Under the pieces are notes generated by a model. That model did not search any database and was not told the origin of the DNA. It was given only the letters and a program-made list of their open reading frames with translations. Of a DNA stretch of 64,000 bases, positions 17,641 to 27,139 are shown piece by piece. The stretch is from an uncultured Rhizobiaceae group bacterium (GTDB lineage: Bacteria > Pseudomonadota > Alphaproteobacteria > Rhizobiales > Rhizobiaceae): positions 62,001 through 126,000 of the forward strand of contig CANMVS010000015.1 of the NCBI GenBank assembly GCA_947501445.1, written 5' to 3'. Position numbers and translations under genes: made by a program. Position 1 is the stretch's first letter. Every line of letters begins with the position of its first letter.

Positions 17641-18264
17641 TTATTCTATATATTGAGGATCCAGTCTGCCCAGTTCCGCAATGAGGTGCTCGATGTGCCT
17701 GAGATGGTCGCCCATAGCCTTTGCTGATGCCTTGCAGTCGCGCCTTGAAAGTGCTTCCAGAACCCGGCAATGGTCTTCGATCGCGCGCTCCGTCGTAGCA
17801 GCCGGGCCAAGTGTAATGATCCGTGCCCGATCAACATGCAGCTTGCTGGGCTGCAATGCCTGCCACACGTGCTCCCTGCCGGCCGCCTTGAACAGCGTCA
17901 GGTGGAAGGCCTCATCAAGCGCGTGAAAATCGCCCCGGTCGCCAACCCCGACTGTTTGTCGTTGTCGGTCAATCAGAGCCTCCAGTTCACCAAGCGTTTG
18001 GGGCGTGATATTTTTCGCGAGTTCGCGGACGTTTTCCTGCTCTACCGCGCGTCGTATGAATGCGCCGTCCTTGACCAAATGCGAAGACACCGGTGTCACA
18101 TAATTACCCGACTGCGCCTGGCGGCGCACAAGGTTTTCGATTTCCAGCAGTCGTAGTGCTTCGCGAACATGCGCCCGACCGACCCCAAAGGCATCGCACA
18201 CCGCCGATTCCGGAATTGGTGAGCCTGGCATCAGGCGGGCCGCGATTATGTGCTGGCGCAACAC
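17641..18264 (-). CDS. GntR-family regulator (FCD), probable regulator of glucuronide operon; start likely upstream
   Basis: Winged helix (IPESAVCDAFGVGRAHVREALRLLEIENLV) plus FCD ligand domain, as in UxuR/ExuR-type and other FadR-subfamily repressors. The GTG at 18264 cuts off the first helix of the DNA-binding domain: in-frame sequence upstream (SESLGDYLAAVLRQ) matches the family. No ATG, GTG or TTG exists further up, but a CTG at 18369 lies 7 nt after AGGGG and would give 242 residues, starting 10 bp after the beta-glucuronidase stop. That start is my preferred reading. The gene ends the ABC-glucuronidase operon and probably controls it and divergent uxaC. Confidence 0.82.
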   Translation of the reverse strand: MLRQHIIAARLMPGSPIPESAVCDAFGVGRAHVREALRLLEIENLVRRQAQSGNYVTPVSSHLVKDGAFIRRAVEQENVRELAKNITPQTLGELEALIDRQRQTVGVGDRGDFHALDEAFHLTLFKAAGREHVWQALQPSKLHVDRARIITLGPAATTERAIEDHCRVLEALSRRDCKASAKAMGDHLRHIEHLIAELGRLDPQYIE

Positions 18265-18379
18265 AGCAGCCAGATAGTCGCCAAGGCTCTCCGAGCGCGG
18301 ACAGGCACCGGGATCAAATCCGTCTGCCAGCGTGGTGTCAAATTTCTGTTTCTGCCTTCCCGATACCAGCGTCTTTCCC

Positions 18380-20143
18380 CTATTTTCTGCGGTAGAAATC
18401 CGCGATGACCGAAAATGCCTGCTTGACGGTCTCCTTATCCTCAGCGATCAGCCCCTTGCGGTTCCATCCTTTTTGCACCGGATTTTGTCGGCGCTCGGAA
18501 CGAAAATCATATAGGAGCCATGGTACAATTCCCTTAACCACGTCATAGCGGTCAATGACCTCTATTTGATCATGATAGTAGCAAGCACCAAATGCTTCAG
18601 AATTCTTTTTTGTGGCAGGTCCCCCGTCGCCAGCAACAATGTCGCACCCTGTTTCCGATATCACAAGTGGTTTGCCAAGATTGTAGTTGGAAAGAATCTG
18701 GGCAAGATCCGCGATATCATTGTCGTACCAACCAAAATATTCGTTAATCCCGATGATGTCGACATAGGAAGCCAAAGTGTCCTCGATACGCAGGCTCTCC
18801 TGATTGAACAGACAAGCCGCCGAAAGCGGGCGGGTTGGATCGAGAGCACGTCCGGTATCGGCAAGGGCGCGCATGAAGGCGTTGCGGTCCTCCGTGTCAG
18901 CGGTTTCGTTCGCCAGCCCCCAGGTCAGGACGCTTGCGCGGTTCCGGTCGCGCAGAATAAGCTCTGATAGCTGGTTTGTTGCGTCGGCCAGGGTGGTTGG
19001 TGAGGCAAAGTCCAACGCCCAGTAAGCCGGGATCTCCTCCCAAAGCAATAGCCCTTCCTCGTCGGCGATTTCAGCTGCCCATTCGTGATGCGGATAATGC
19101 GCAAGACGCAGGAAGTTTGCGCCCAGGGTACGCGCATGCCGGTATCGCCGCCTGATGTCATCCCTGCTCGTTACCCGGCCGGCATCACGGTCATCTTCGT
19201 GTACGCACACGCCCTTCAGAAAAATGGGCTTGCCATTGAGCAAAATGTCTTCACCAGAAATTTCTATGGTACGAAAACCGATCCGCTCTCTTATGTGATC
19301 ATCACCAAATGTCAGCAGGATTTCATAGAGCCGCGGGTTGTCAGGTGACCACAGGACAGGTGATGCGGGCAAACGCATTGTGCCAATGCCGTCTTTGATA
19401 ACGACGACCTGGGACAGGTTCAACGCCGGGATATCAACCTTCGCCTGACCGGCGGCGCAGGACGTATGGATTTCGGCGACAATCTCGCCCGCTGAGGTAT
19501 AATGAATGAAGGTATCGCGGATGTGTTCATGCGGGACGATGAAAAGGGCGACATCGCGATGCAGGCCGCCATAGTTGAACCAGTCGAAGTGATGGCAGGG
19601 CACGCGGCCGGGATCGCGCTCATTTTCGACATGGACCATCAATTCCGCAGGCTTGGGACCAATAAGCTCGGATATATCGAAGAAAAATGGGGTTGATCCA
19701 CCCATATGACGGCCAACGAATGCACCATCCAGGAAAACGCGGGCACAATAATTGGCTGCGCCGAAGCGCAATATCAGCCGTTGATTGTGCGATGTTCGCG
19801 GGTCTTTGATCGTGCGTGTGTACCATGCGCCACCCTCATAGTGGTGTAGCTCGGGTCGCACCAAATTCAATGACGAAGGAATGGGTGTTTCTTCCGCATC
19901 ATACGGGTTCCAGTCGGTTGGTTGGGGGATCGCGTCCCTTTCAATTGCAAACCATCGTTGACGGAACCCGGTGTCAAATGGATCCAGTGCGAAACGCCAA
20001 TCACCTGACAACAGGACAGGTTCTCGCCCGGCGGTTGTCATGAATGATGATGCGCCGACCATAGGTTCTGCGAATTCGTCAAGGTAGTTTTCCTCGTGGA
20101 GGAATGTAACGGCGTTGCCCGCCAGGTCGCTCTTTTGCATCAT
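18380..20143 (-). CDS. uidA: Glycoside hydrolase family 2, beta-glucuronidase-like
   Basis: A 587-residue GH2 enzyme, close to the usual 600 for beta-glucuronidase. It has the N-terminal jelly-roll domain (LLSGDWRFALDPF, RLILRFGAANYCARVFLDG), an immunoglobulin-like domain, and a TIM barrel from about residue 290 (GKPIFLKGVCVHEDDRDAGR, NFLRLAHYPHHEW). The acid/base Glu is in WGLANET near 412 and the nucleophile Glu in VISETG near 495. There is no signal peptide, so it acts in the cytoplasm on imported glucuronides. The barrel wording and the divergent uxaC favour glucuronide over galactoside. It abuts the toroid gene with no gap. Confidence 0.88.
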   Translation of the reverse strand: MMQKSDLAGNAVTFLHEENYLDEFAEPMVGASSFMTTAGREPVLLSGDWRFALDPFDTGFRQRWFAIERDAIPQPTDWNPYDAEETPIPSSLNLVRPELHHYEGGAWYTRTIKDPRTSHNQRLILRFGAANYCARVFLDGAFVGRHMGGSTPFFFDISELIGPKPAELMVHVENERDPGRVPCHHFDWFNYGGLHRDVALFIVPHEHIRDTFIHYTSAGEIVAEIHTSCAAGQAKVDIPALNLSQVVVIKDGIGTMRLPASPVLWSPDNPRLYEILLTFGDDHIRERIGFRTIEISGEDILLNGKPIFLKGVCVHEDDRDAGRVTSRDDIRRRYRHARTLGANFLRLAHYPHHEWAAEIADEEGLLLWEEIPAYWALDFASPTTLADATNQLSELILRDRNRASVLTWGLANETADTEDRNAFMRALADTGRALDPTRPLSAACLFNQESLRIEDTLASYVDIIGINEYFGWYDNDIADLAQILSNYNLGKPLVISETGCDIVAGDGGPATKKNSEAFGACYYHDQIEVIDRYDVVKGIVPWLLYDFRSERRQNPVQKGWNRKGLIAEDKETVKQAFSVIADFYRRK

Positions 20144-21274
20144 TTATCCGTGTTTGAAATAACCGAGGCCGATCATCTTGCGAAAAGTCCAGCTGTGATT
20201 ATCGCGATAAAGAACCCGAGAGATCATCGCCAGCGCAATCCATCGGAAGAAAGTTCCGAAGCCGCAGGAAATGCCCTGTGGCTCTTCATACCCGCCCACC
20301 CAACCATCGAAACGGCGTATGCCCGCGCTCTGGTCTGCGAAACCGCCGTCCTGGTTCTGGAACGCAACAAGCGCGGAGGCGATCTCGGTGAGCCAGTCGG
20401 TAATCTCGTTTTTTCTGTAGTCGCTCAAAAAGGCGGCATTGGATAGTATGTCGACCAGATCTGCATCGATACAGGCCGAAACGACCTGCGGTGGCTGCGT
20501 CAGACAATAGTCGACGGATTTTTCAAAGTTTGGCACGGGACGGCCGAGCCGGAAGAAGATATGGAAATTATGCGTTGCGCCAGCCATCGCATGAAGAAGT
20601 CCTCGTGATGAAACCTGATCGTTGCCCCAAAACCCGGTTTCGGGGTTGGTTTCACTTTCATGCCATTTGAGCATCCATTCGAGTGCAACCCGTGCCTGGG
20701 TTGCGACTTTCGGGTCTGTACTATCCATGAGGACCAGAAAAAAGCTGGCCAGGTTGACGATATTATTGCCTTCCTGCCATGGGTCATCCCAGTCACGCCG
20801 ATCCATCCAGTTGCGTAGCGGTTCAATGTCGAGCAGTGCCTGTGCAAATATTGGCTGAGGCAGCGGGTGCCTGCATAACGCCTCCAATGCGCCCAACGTA
20901 TAGTTGGTGATATGCCCGGTGAGATAGGAACGGGTCTCAACCGGGTCCGGTTTTTTGTAGGTGTCACTCTCCCGCATCCCCTGCAGCCACCAGGAGCCGT
21001 CGGTACGACGCTGGCGCATGATCCAATCGATGAGCGCCTGTTGACGAGACGGGTTGATATCCATCCTGTCGCCAATCAGACGCAGGCACATTGCATTGTT
21101 GTAGGTGCCCGGCAGTGCCATTCCCGGGAATGCGACCAGATCAGTGGATTTGCTTTCCCGCCAGATCATGGTCCCTTCGTGTTCGGTTGCCATGGATGTG
21201 ATCCAATCCAGACTGGCTGCCCGGGCGCGGTGAATATCATTGGCAAGCGCGTTGGATACTGTGCGGGTTCTCAT
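20144..21274 (-). CDS. Unknown protein with alpha/alpha-toroid (terpene-cyclase-like) repeats
   Basis: A 376-residue cytoplasmic-looking protein without signal or membrane segments. Repeated motifs such as RTDGSWWLQG near residue 90 and FQNQDGGFAD near 310, each after a predicted helix, are the QW-type repeats of alpha/alpha-barrel proteins (squalene cyclases, prenyltransferases). No DXDD or DCTAE cyclase motif is seen, so cyclase activity is unlikely. Acidic and tryptophan-rich patches (RRDWDDPWQEGNN, FDGWVGGYEEPQG) could be a carbohydrate active site. It lies between the ABC permeases (4-bp overlap) and beta-glucuronidase (adjacent), so it probably acts on the glucuronide or its aglycone. 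I do not recognise a named family. Confidence 0.65.
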   Translation of the reverse strand: MRTRTVSNALANDIHRARAASLDWITSMATEHEGTMIWRESKSTDLVAFPGMALPGTYNNAMCLRLIGDRMDINPSRQQALIDWIMRQRRTDGSWWLQGMRESDTYKKPDPVETRSYLTGHITNYTLGALEALCRHPLPQPIFAQALLDIEPLRNWMDRRDWDDPWQEGNNIVNLASFFLVLMDSTDPKVATQARVALEWMLKWHESETNPETGFWGNDQVSSRGLLHAMAGATHNFHIFFRLGRPVPNFEKSVDYCLTQPPQVVSACIDADLVDILSNAAFLSDYRKNEITDWLTEIASALVAFQNQDGGFADQSAGIRRFDGWVGGYEEPQGISCGFGTFFRWIALAMISRVLYRDNHSWTFRKMIGLGYFKHG

Positions 21275-22104
21275 CCTTTAACGGCTCCAGAGATCATGCC
21301 CTCGATCACATATTTTTGGGTCAACAAATAGATGACGACCACCGGTGCCGTGGTGAGTGTTGCGAGCGCCATAATGCCCTGAAAGTTCACCCCCAGCTCC
21401 GAATTGAGCGAAAGCAGTGCAACGGGCAGCGTGTAGGTGTCGGTGGAGCGCGAAATGACAAGAACCGGAAACCATTGTGCCCAATTCAGCAGGATGGTGA
21501 TCAGGGTTACTGTCATCACCACCGGGCGCGACATGGGCGCGACCACGCGCAGAAGAATTTTTGCCTCGCTGGCATTATCCATCTGCGCGGCTTCTATCAC
21601 CTCATGCGGGATCGAACGGAAGAACTGTTCGAAAAGAAAAAACTGAATGGGACCGACACTGAGGAAGAGGATAATGCCCGTCATCGTGCCGAGCAGGCCG
21701 AGCTTGAACATGACGAGATAAACGGGAAGGATCAAAAGCATATACGGATACATGATGACGAGCAGGAACCCGACCCGCAGAATGTTGAAACCCGGAAGCT
21801 TAGGGGCCCGGTAAAGCGCATAGGCTCCGAATGCGGTTGTTACCAAAGTAAAGATTGTCGAAGCAAAGGTGATCCAGAGCGAGTTCCAGACATAGGTCGA
21901 CAGCGGTATGCCAGACATGATGGCCAGACTTTCATAGGCCTTGAAACTGATGACATCCGGAATCAGTTGCAACGGTCTGGTCAGGATAGCTTCGGTGCTC
22001 TTGAACGAAGCTGACACCATCCACAGGTAGGGAAAGACGAAAAAGACGGATACAAGTGTTGCCGCCGCATAGGCCAGCAGCTTGATGGGCAAAGAGTGTT
22101 TCAC
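21271..22104 (-). CDS. Sugar ABC transporter permease, MalG type
   Basis: A 277-residue CUT1 permease with six hydrophobic segments. The EAA loop that contacts the ATPase is EVIEAAQMDNASEAKILLRVVAPMSRPV near residue 170. The N-terminal FVFPYLWMVSASFKSTEAI is characteristic of the MalG/UgpE type. It overlaps the upstream MalF-type permease by 4 bp and the toroid gene by 4 bp. The ATPase partner is probably the gene at 25966, beyond uxaC on the other strand. Predicted cargo is a glucuronide or glucuronic-acid oligosaccharide, from neighbours. Confidence 0.93.
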   Translation of the reverse strand: MKHSLPIKLLAYAAATLVSVFFVFPYLWMVSASFKSTEAILTRPLQLIPDVISFKAYESLAIMSGIPLSTYVWNSLWITFASTIFTLVTTAFGAYALYRAPKLPGFNILRVGFLLVIMYPYMLLILPVYLVMFKLGLLGTMTGIILFLSVGPIQFFLFEQFFRSIPHEVIEAAQMDNASEAKILLRVVAPMSRPVVMTVTLITILLNWAQWFPVLVISRSTDTYTLPVALLSLNSELGVNFQGIMALATLTTAPVVVIYLLTQKYVIEGMISGAVKG

Positions 22105-23012
22105 CGCCAGTCCTTCCTTTGGTTAAACCAGTAGAGGCCGAATGCAAGCAACATGATGGTGGCAAAGAGCACTGTCGCCATTGCTGTTGCTTCTCCATAT
22201 TGGGCCTGATCGAATTGCCGGTAGGCATAATAGGAGACGAAATTTGTTGATGTGCCAGGACCACCCTTGGTTACGACAACAATGACTGTGAACGTCTTGA
22301 GAAACTGGATCAATGCATAGATCGAGTTGATGGTGATCGCAGGACGCAGCTGGGGAAGTGTAACGCGGGTGAACTTGCGCCAGAAACCGGCATTGTCCAT
22401 TTGTGCCGCATCATCGAGGGATTTGTCGAGCATGGCAAAATTGGCGAGAAAAATCACGACATAAAAGCCGATGTGGTACCACATTTCGGCAATCAGGATG
22501 GCGGCCGTCACACTCGATGGAGACGAGACGCCCGCAAATTCCGGCAATCCAATAGCGCCAAGGATGGCGTTAACAGCCCCAAAGTCGTTGCTGTACATCC
22601 ATTTCCACACGATATAGCCGGCAACATCCGGTGTGACGACAGGAAGGAAGCAGCACAGTTTGAATATCCAGGCGCCGCGCGACAGGATCGTTGAACTTAG
22701 AAACATTGCGTAGAAAAGTGCGATCGTCAGGTTCGCAACGACAGCCAACAGCGTGTATCGGACGGTAAGATATGCAGATTTCAGGAAGACCGGATCGTTG
22801 AAGATCTTGATGTAATTGCTGAAGCCAACATAGGTAGGCTGCGGGCTCAATGCCGTATAGCTGTCGGTGAAGGACGTCTGGATGGACAGTGCGATCGGCC
22901 ACAGTCCCATGACAATGGTCAGGATCGCGAAAGGTGCCGCAAAAAGATAAAAAATTCCATTCTTCCCGAAGCGCAACGTCAGGTGGTTTCCTACGGCGGT
23001 CAATGTGCTCAT
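22101..23012 (-). CDS. Sugar ABC transporter permease, MalF type
   Basis: A 303-residue CUT1 permease with six membrane segments. The ATG at 23012 (MSTLTAVG) is preferred because AAGG stands about 10 nt before it; the ORF start at 23054 adds 14 unsupported residues. The EAA loop reads KSLDDAAQMDNAGFWRKFTRVTLPQLRP near residue 190, the MalF/UgpA form. It follows the binding-protein gene by 64 bp and overlaps the MalG-type gene by 4 bp. Confidence 0.93.
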   Translation of the reverse strand: MSTLTAVGNHLTLRFGKNGIFYLFAAPFAILTIVMGLWPIALSIQTSFTDSYTALSPQPTYVGFSNYIKIFNDPVFLKSAYLTVRYTLLAVVANLTIALFYAMFLSSTILSRGAWIFKLCCFLPVVTPDVAGYIVWKWMYSNDFGAVNAILGAIGLPEFAGVSSPSSVTAAILIAEMWYHIGFYVVIFLANFAMLDKSLDDAAQMDNAGFWRKFTRVTLPQLRPAITINSIYALIQFLKTFTVIVVVTKGGPGTSTNFVSYYAYRQFDQAQYGEATAMATVLFATIMLLAFGLYWFNQRKDWR

Positions 23013-23075
23013 TCTGGTCGTGCCTTGAAATAGTGTGCCCGGACAGGAGATCACCGGTCCGGGCTGACCTGCAAT

Positions 23076-24347
23076 TTACTTGAGCGAATCCCGCTTGGTG
23101 CGCATGCGTACTGCGAGTTCGTCGACAAAGCTATCCCAGTTCTTCGGTGGCGTCACCAATGCTTCGATCAGCTCGCGGTGGAACTCTGCTTCGAGTTCGG
23201 GGTAGTAGGCATGGACAGATTCAGGGAAATCATAGGCGTTCAGCGTGTGTTCGGGTTTGGCGAAAAAGAGGCGCCGGTCAGACAGGCCGTCAATCTGGAA
23301 ATCACCGCGAACGGCTGCGCCAACGTTTTCAAGCGATGCCTTTTGAGCTTCCTTTGTTAAGAGGAATTTGGCGAATTCAACTGCCAGATCGTGGTTGGGT
23401 GAATTTTCCGGTACGGCTACGCCGCGCATGCCGCCTATTACAACAGCATTTTCACTGTCAGCAAAATGCGAAGGCCATTCACCTATCACAAAGTCACCGT
23501 TCAATACGTCTGCACCGTCCCACTTCTTGACGTTCCAGTCACCGACCCGGAACATGCCGGCCCGCCCGCCTTCAATGTATTGATACATCTCGGGGAAGGA
23601 ATGCGTGATCGTGTCAGGCGAGACAAGGCCATAGTCGGTGAAGGTTTTCAAAAACTCCACAAGAACCTGCTTGTGCCTGGGATCGTCGATGACGATTTCT
23701 CCATCGGTGTCGATGAGCGAGTGCTTCAAACCTGCGCCAAATGTGTACAGATCAAGCATGTGAATAAGGTCGCGAGGTCTGGCCGCCTCCAACGCAAGCC
23801 CGTATGTATCATCCTTGCCATTGGCATCGGGGTCGTCTTCGATGAATTTCTGGCTGACACGGCGGACATCTTCCCAGGTTTGGGGAAATGGTTCACCAAC
23901 CTTCTCAAGCCATGATTTCCTGACCCCAAAGCCCATCTGGACGCGTTGTACCGGCAGCATGATCATATTGCCGTCATAGGTTGCGACCGATATATCCGAT
24001 TGAGTCAGGAATTCCTTTTCCCCGATTGATGCCAATGCGTCCGACATGTCCCGGATTTTACCAGTCTGATCGACAATGCGGATGACGCGCTCGTAGTTGT
24101 TGAAGATCAGATCAGGCGCGGTGTTGGTGTTGATGGCCGCTATGGTCTTGCCGTACCATTGGTCAGTAGGAAAAGAGACCGATTTGACAGTGACATCGGG
24201 GTGTTCCTTCTGAAACTCTGTTGAAACAGCGTTGAACCATGCGATCCCGTTGTCCCCAAGATCGTGCCAGACGACAAGTTCTTCCGCGGCTGCAATTCCT
24301 GTAATGAATGAGAGTGCTGTTGCACCCCACAATACTTTCAATCTCAT
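23076..24347 (-). CDS. Sugar ABC transporter substrate-binding protein (family 1)
   Basis: A 423-residue periplasmic binding protein with a Sec signal (LKVLWGATALSFITGIAAA, cut near residue 21) and the family 1 pattern: VVWHDLGDNGIAWFNAVSTEFQKEHP at the start, DLIFNNYERV near 90, GKDDTYGLALE near 175 and GGRAGMFRVGDWNVKKW near 260. It delivers the sugar to the two downstream permeases. It is first in the minus-strand operon and divergent from uxaC, sharing a 124-bp control region. Substrate is inferred as a glucuronide. Confidence 0.93.
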   Translation of the reverse strand: MRLKVLWGATALSFITGIAAAEELVVWHDLGDNGIAWFNAVSTEFQKEHPDVTVKSVSFPTDQWYGKTIAAINTNTAPDLIFNNYERVIRIVDQTGKIRDMSDALASIGEKEFLTQSDISVATYDGNMIMLPVQRVQMGFGVRKSWLEKVGEPFPQTWEDVRRVSQKFIEDDPDANGKDDTYGLALEAARPRDLIHMLDLYTFGAGLKHSLIDTDGEIVIDDPRHKQVLVEFLKTFTDYGLVSPDTITHSFPEMYQYIEGGRAGMFRVGDWNVKKWDGADVLNGDFVIGEWPSHFADSENAVVIGGMRGVAVPENSPNHDLAVEFAKFLLTKEAQKASLENVGAAVRGDFQIDGLSDRRLFFAKPEHTLNAYDFPESVHAYYPELEAEFHRELIEALVTPPKNWDSFVDELAVRMRTKRDSLK

Positions 24348-24418
24348 CAGATCCTCCCATTTAGTCGTATCGATTTCGATGTGTCCTGTGACAGCCCTTC
24401 TTGCATGTCATCATTTTC

Positions 24419-24429
24419 TTGTATACTAG
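24419..24429. promoter_or_regulatory. Candidate GntR operator around TTGTATACTAG
   Basis: A GTATAC palindrome sits in the 124-bp region between the binding-protein gene and uxaC. Hexuronate regulators of the GntR-FCD class (UxuR/ExuR) bind sites with such a core, so the GntR at 17.6 kb may act here on both divergent operons. Short and unproven. Confidence 0.35.
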
Positions 24430-24471
24430 ATAATATTAATTCGCAAGCGCGGAGCGAAAAAGGAATAACAA

Positions 24472-25908
24472 ATGGTATCACCGATCCAGAATACAGCGAA
24501 GTCGACATTGCATGACGACCGCCTGTTGCCGCAGGGGCAGGCAGAGCTGAAAATCGCCCGTGACCTGCTATCCTCCATGGTTGATCTGCCGATTATCAGC
24601 CCTCACGGCCACGTGCCGGCGGCGTGGTTCAGGTCAGGCTTTCGATTTACCAATGCCACTGACCTGTTGATTCGCCCCGACCACTATCTGCTGCGGATGA
24701 TGGCAAGTCAGGGGCACGGCTACGAGGATTTAGGTGTGCCAGGATCGGATGGGGCGGATGTCGCGGATGCGCGTTCCGCCTTTCGCACGTTTGCCGCCAA
24801 CTATCATCTCTTTTTGGGAACACCTTCCAGGCTCTGGCTGGAACATGCGTTGCATGATGTGCTCTCGGTGCCCAAAAGTCTGGAGGCGGATACGGCAGAC
24901 TGGATTTATGAATTTATCGGTGAAAGGTTGCAGGATGCCGCCTTTTCGCCGCGTCAGCTCTACAAGCGCTTCGGCATTGAATTGCTGGCGACAACAGATT
25001 CGGCCATCGATGAGCTTGATGATCACCGTGCGCTGCATCAGGACAATGACTGGCATGGCAATATTGTTCCAACTTTCCGACCGGATTCAGTGACTGACCC
25101 GGAACACCCGGACTTTATGCGCCATATCAGGCTTCTGGCCGAGCAGACCGGCCGGGATGTCCATACCTGGAGCGGCTATCTGGCGGCATTGCAGGATAGG
25201 CGCGACGCTTTCAAGGCGCTTGGCGCGAAGGCGACGGACCACGGATTTGCAATGCCGGACACAGCAAACTTGCCTGAAGGTGAGTGTCAGGGGCTTTTAC
25301 AAAAGGCTGTGGAGGGCAGGGGCAACAGCCAGGAAAGTGCAAAATTTCGAGCGCAGATGCTGTTCGAAATGGCAAGGATGAGCACACAGGATGGTCTGGT
25401 AATGCAGATCCATGCTGGTTCGTGGCGCAACTTTGCGCCCGATATTGAGCGTCGTTTCGGCTTCGACAGCGGTTATGATATTCCCATGCGCACCAATTGG
25501 GCCGTTGGTCTCAAACCGTTACTTGATGCATTTGGTTTCAATTCAAATCTGCGTATCGTTCTCTTCACGCTTGACGAGAGCGCCTATGGGCGTGAACTGG
25601 CGCCACTTGCAGGGGCCTTTCCGGTGCTGCGTTTGGGTGCACCCTGGTGGTTTTTTGACAGTCCACTCGGCCTGTCGCGTCATTTTGATGCGGTTATCGA
25701 AACAGCGGGTTTCTGGAACCTGTCCGGGTTTGTTGATGACACCCGTGCACTCTTGTCCATTCCGGGGCGTCACGACGTATATCGTCGATGTGTTGCATCC
25801 AAGCTGGCGACAATGGTGGGGCAACGGATGTTTTCCATGGTGCAGGCGGAAGAATTGTGCCGGGCACTCATCCTGGATCTGCCGCGCCAGACCTACCGAC
25901 TGGATTGA
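24472..25908 (+). CDS. uxaC: Glucuronate isomerase
   Basis: UxaC converts D-glucuronate to D-fructuronate (and galacturonate to tagaturonate) in the cytoplasm. The 478-residue length matches. Seen are PIISPHGHVPAAWF near residue 45 (metal-binding HGH), RPDHYLLRMMASQG near 65, FRPDSVTDPEHPDF near 205, VMQIHAGSWRNF near 310 and GAPWWFFDSPLGLSRHF near 390, all family wording. A clear AAAAAGGAATAACAA leader precedes ATG. It is divergent from the ABC binding-protein operon and 57 bp upstream of the ABC ATPase. Later genes of the pathway (uxuB, uxuA, kdgK) are not in the window. Confidence 0.95.
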   Translation: MVSPIQNTAKSTLHDDRLLPQGQAELKIARDLLSSMVDLPIISPHGHVPAAWFRSGFRFTNATDLLIRPDHYLLRMMASQGHGYEDLGVPGSDGADVADARSAFRTFAANYHLFLGTPSRLWLEHALHDVLSVPKSLEADTADWIYEFIGERLQDAAFSPRQLYKRFGIELLATTDSAIDELDDHRALHQDNDWHGNIVPTFRPDSVTDPEHPDFMRHIRLLAEQTGRDVHTWSGYLAALQDRRDAFKALGAKATDHGFAMPDTANLPEGECQGLLQKAVEGRGNSQESAKFRAQMLFEMARMSTQDGLVMQIHAGSWRNFAPDIERRFGFDSGYDIPMRTNWAVGLKPLLDAFGFNSNLRIVLFTLDESAYGRELAPLAGAFPVLRLGAPWWFFDSPLGLSRHFDAVIETAGFWNLSGFVDDTRALLSIPGRHDVYRRCVASKLATMVGQRMFSMVQAEELCRALILDLPRQTYRLD

Positions 25909-25965
25909 CGGACAGTATCCGATTGAAACAAAAAACAATGATGCGATGAACAATGGAGGCCGGTC

Positions 25966-27039
25966 TTGGCAAATTTTGAACTAAGGAATCTTCACAAGAC
26001 TTTCGCAGATGTCGAGGTGATCCGTTCTGTCAGCATGGCTGCAAAAGACGGCGAATTTGTTGTATTGGTGGGCCCGTCGGGCTGCGGAAAATCAACGCTT
26101 TTGCGCATGATCGCCGGGCTGGAGTCGGTTACCAGCGGGCAGGTTCTGATTGGCGGCGAGGATGTTACCCAAAAATCTGCCTCAAGCCGGGGCCTTGCCA
26201 TGGTATTCCAGTCCTATGCGCTTTATCCGCATATGACGGTTTTTCAGAATATGTCCTTCGGTCTTGAAAACATCGGAACACCGAAGGCAGAGATCGCTGA
26301 GCGGGTTAATGAAGCAGCCAGGTTGCTGCAGATCGAACCCTATCTGATGAGGCGCCCGAAGGCGCTCTCGGGCGGACAACGGCAAAGGGTTGCGATTGGC
26401 CGGGCAATTGTTCGCGACCCCAGGATATTTCTGTTCGACGAACCTTTATCCAACCTGGATGCCGAGCTGCGCGTGAGCATGCGCAAGGAACTAGCCGGAC
26501 TGCACGCCAAGATTGGTGGCACAATGGTCTATGTGACACATGACCAGATCGAAGCCATGACCCTGGCTGATCGGATTGTCGTGTTGCGCGATGGGCGTGT
26601 TGAGCAGATGGGGACACCGCTTGAGCTCTATTTTACGCCAAGCAACAAATTTGTGGCGGGTTTTATCGGCTCCCCGGCCATGAATATCATATCTGTTGAG
26701 GCGACAGACGGACACCTTCGGTTGTCAGATGGTGGCATGATTGCAACGCCCGCGGGCCCGGCAGCGGAGATTTCAGAAATTGGTGTACGTCCTGAGCACA
26801 TTACGATTGTCGAAAATGGTGACGGGCAGCTTTCCATGCGTGTGGTTTTAGTCGAAGAACTTGGTGGCGAAACCTATATCTACGGCAGAACGGACACGAT
26901 TGACGAAATACGGGTCAAGTGCCCCGGCGTAAAGAAAGTCGGTCGTGGTGATAATGTCGGCCTGGCGTTTGATCTGGATCGGACAGTTTATTTTTCCGGT
27001 GAACAGGCTTTGCCCCTTATGGACGCCGATCGTCCATAA
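25966..27039 (+). CDS. Sugar ABC transporter ATPase (UgpC/MsmK type)
   Basis: A 357-residue CUT1 ATPase. Walker A is GPSGCGKST, the signature LSGGQRQR, Walker B IFLFDEPLSNLD and the H-loop VYVTHDQIEAM. From about residue 235 a C-terminal OB/TOBE region (IGVRPEHITIV, VVLVEELGGETYIYGR) is present. The start is a TTG 8 nt after GGAGG. It probably energises the MalF/MalG pair at 21-23 kb, since that operon lacks its own ATPase. It follows uxaC in the same operon and ends about 100 bp before the converging acyl-CoA dehydrogenase. Confidence 0.93.
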   Translation: MANFELRNLHKTFADVEVIRSVSMAAKDGEFVVLVGPSGCGKSTLLRMIAGLESVTSGQVLIGGEDVTQKSASSRGLAMVFQSYALYPHMTVFQNMSFGLENIGTPKAEIAERVNEAARLLQIEPYLMRRPKALSGGQRQRVAIGRAIVRDPRIFLFDEPLSNLDAELRVSMRKELAGLHAKIGGTMVYVTHDQIEAMTLADRIVVLRDGRVEQMGTPLELYFTPSNKFVAGFIGSPAMNIISVEATDGHLRLSDGGMIATPAGPAAEISEIGVRPEHITIVENGDGQLSMRVVLVEELGGETYIYGRTDTIDEIRVKCPGVKKVGRGDNVGLAFDLDRTVYFSGEQALPLMDADRP

Positions 27040-27139
27040 AAGGCGCGCACGTTGTGAATTTGTTTGGACGTGTGATCTCGGCGTGGCCGGCTTGGTGCAT
27101 GGCGCGCGGTGGCACGCCTTAATCGGGAAATCAAACTGT

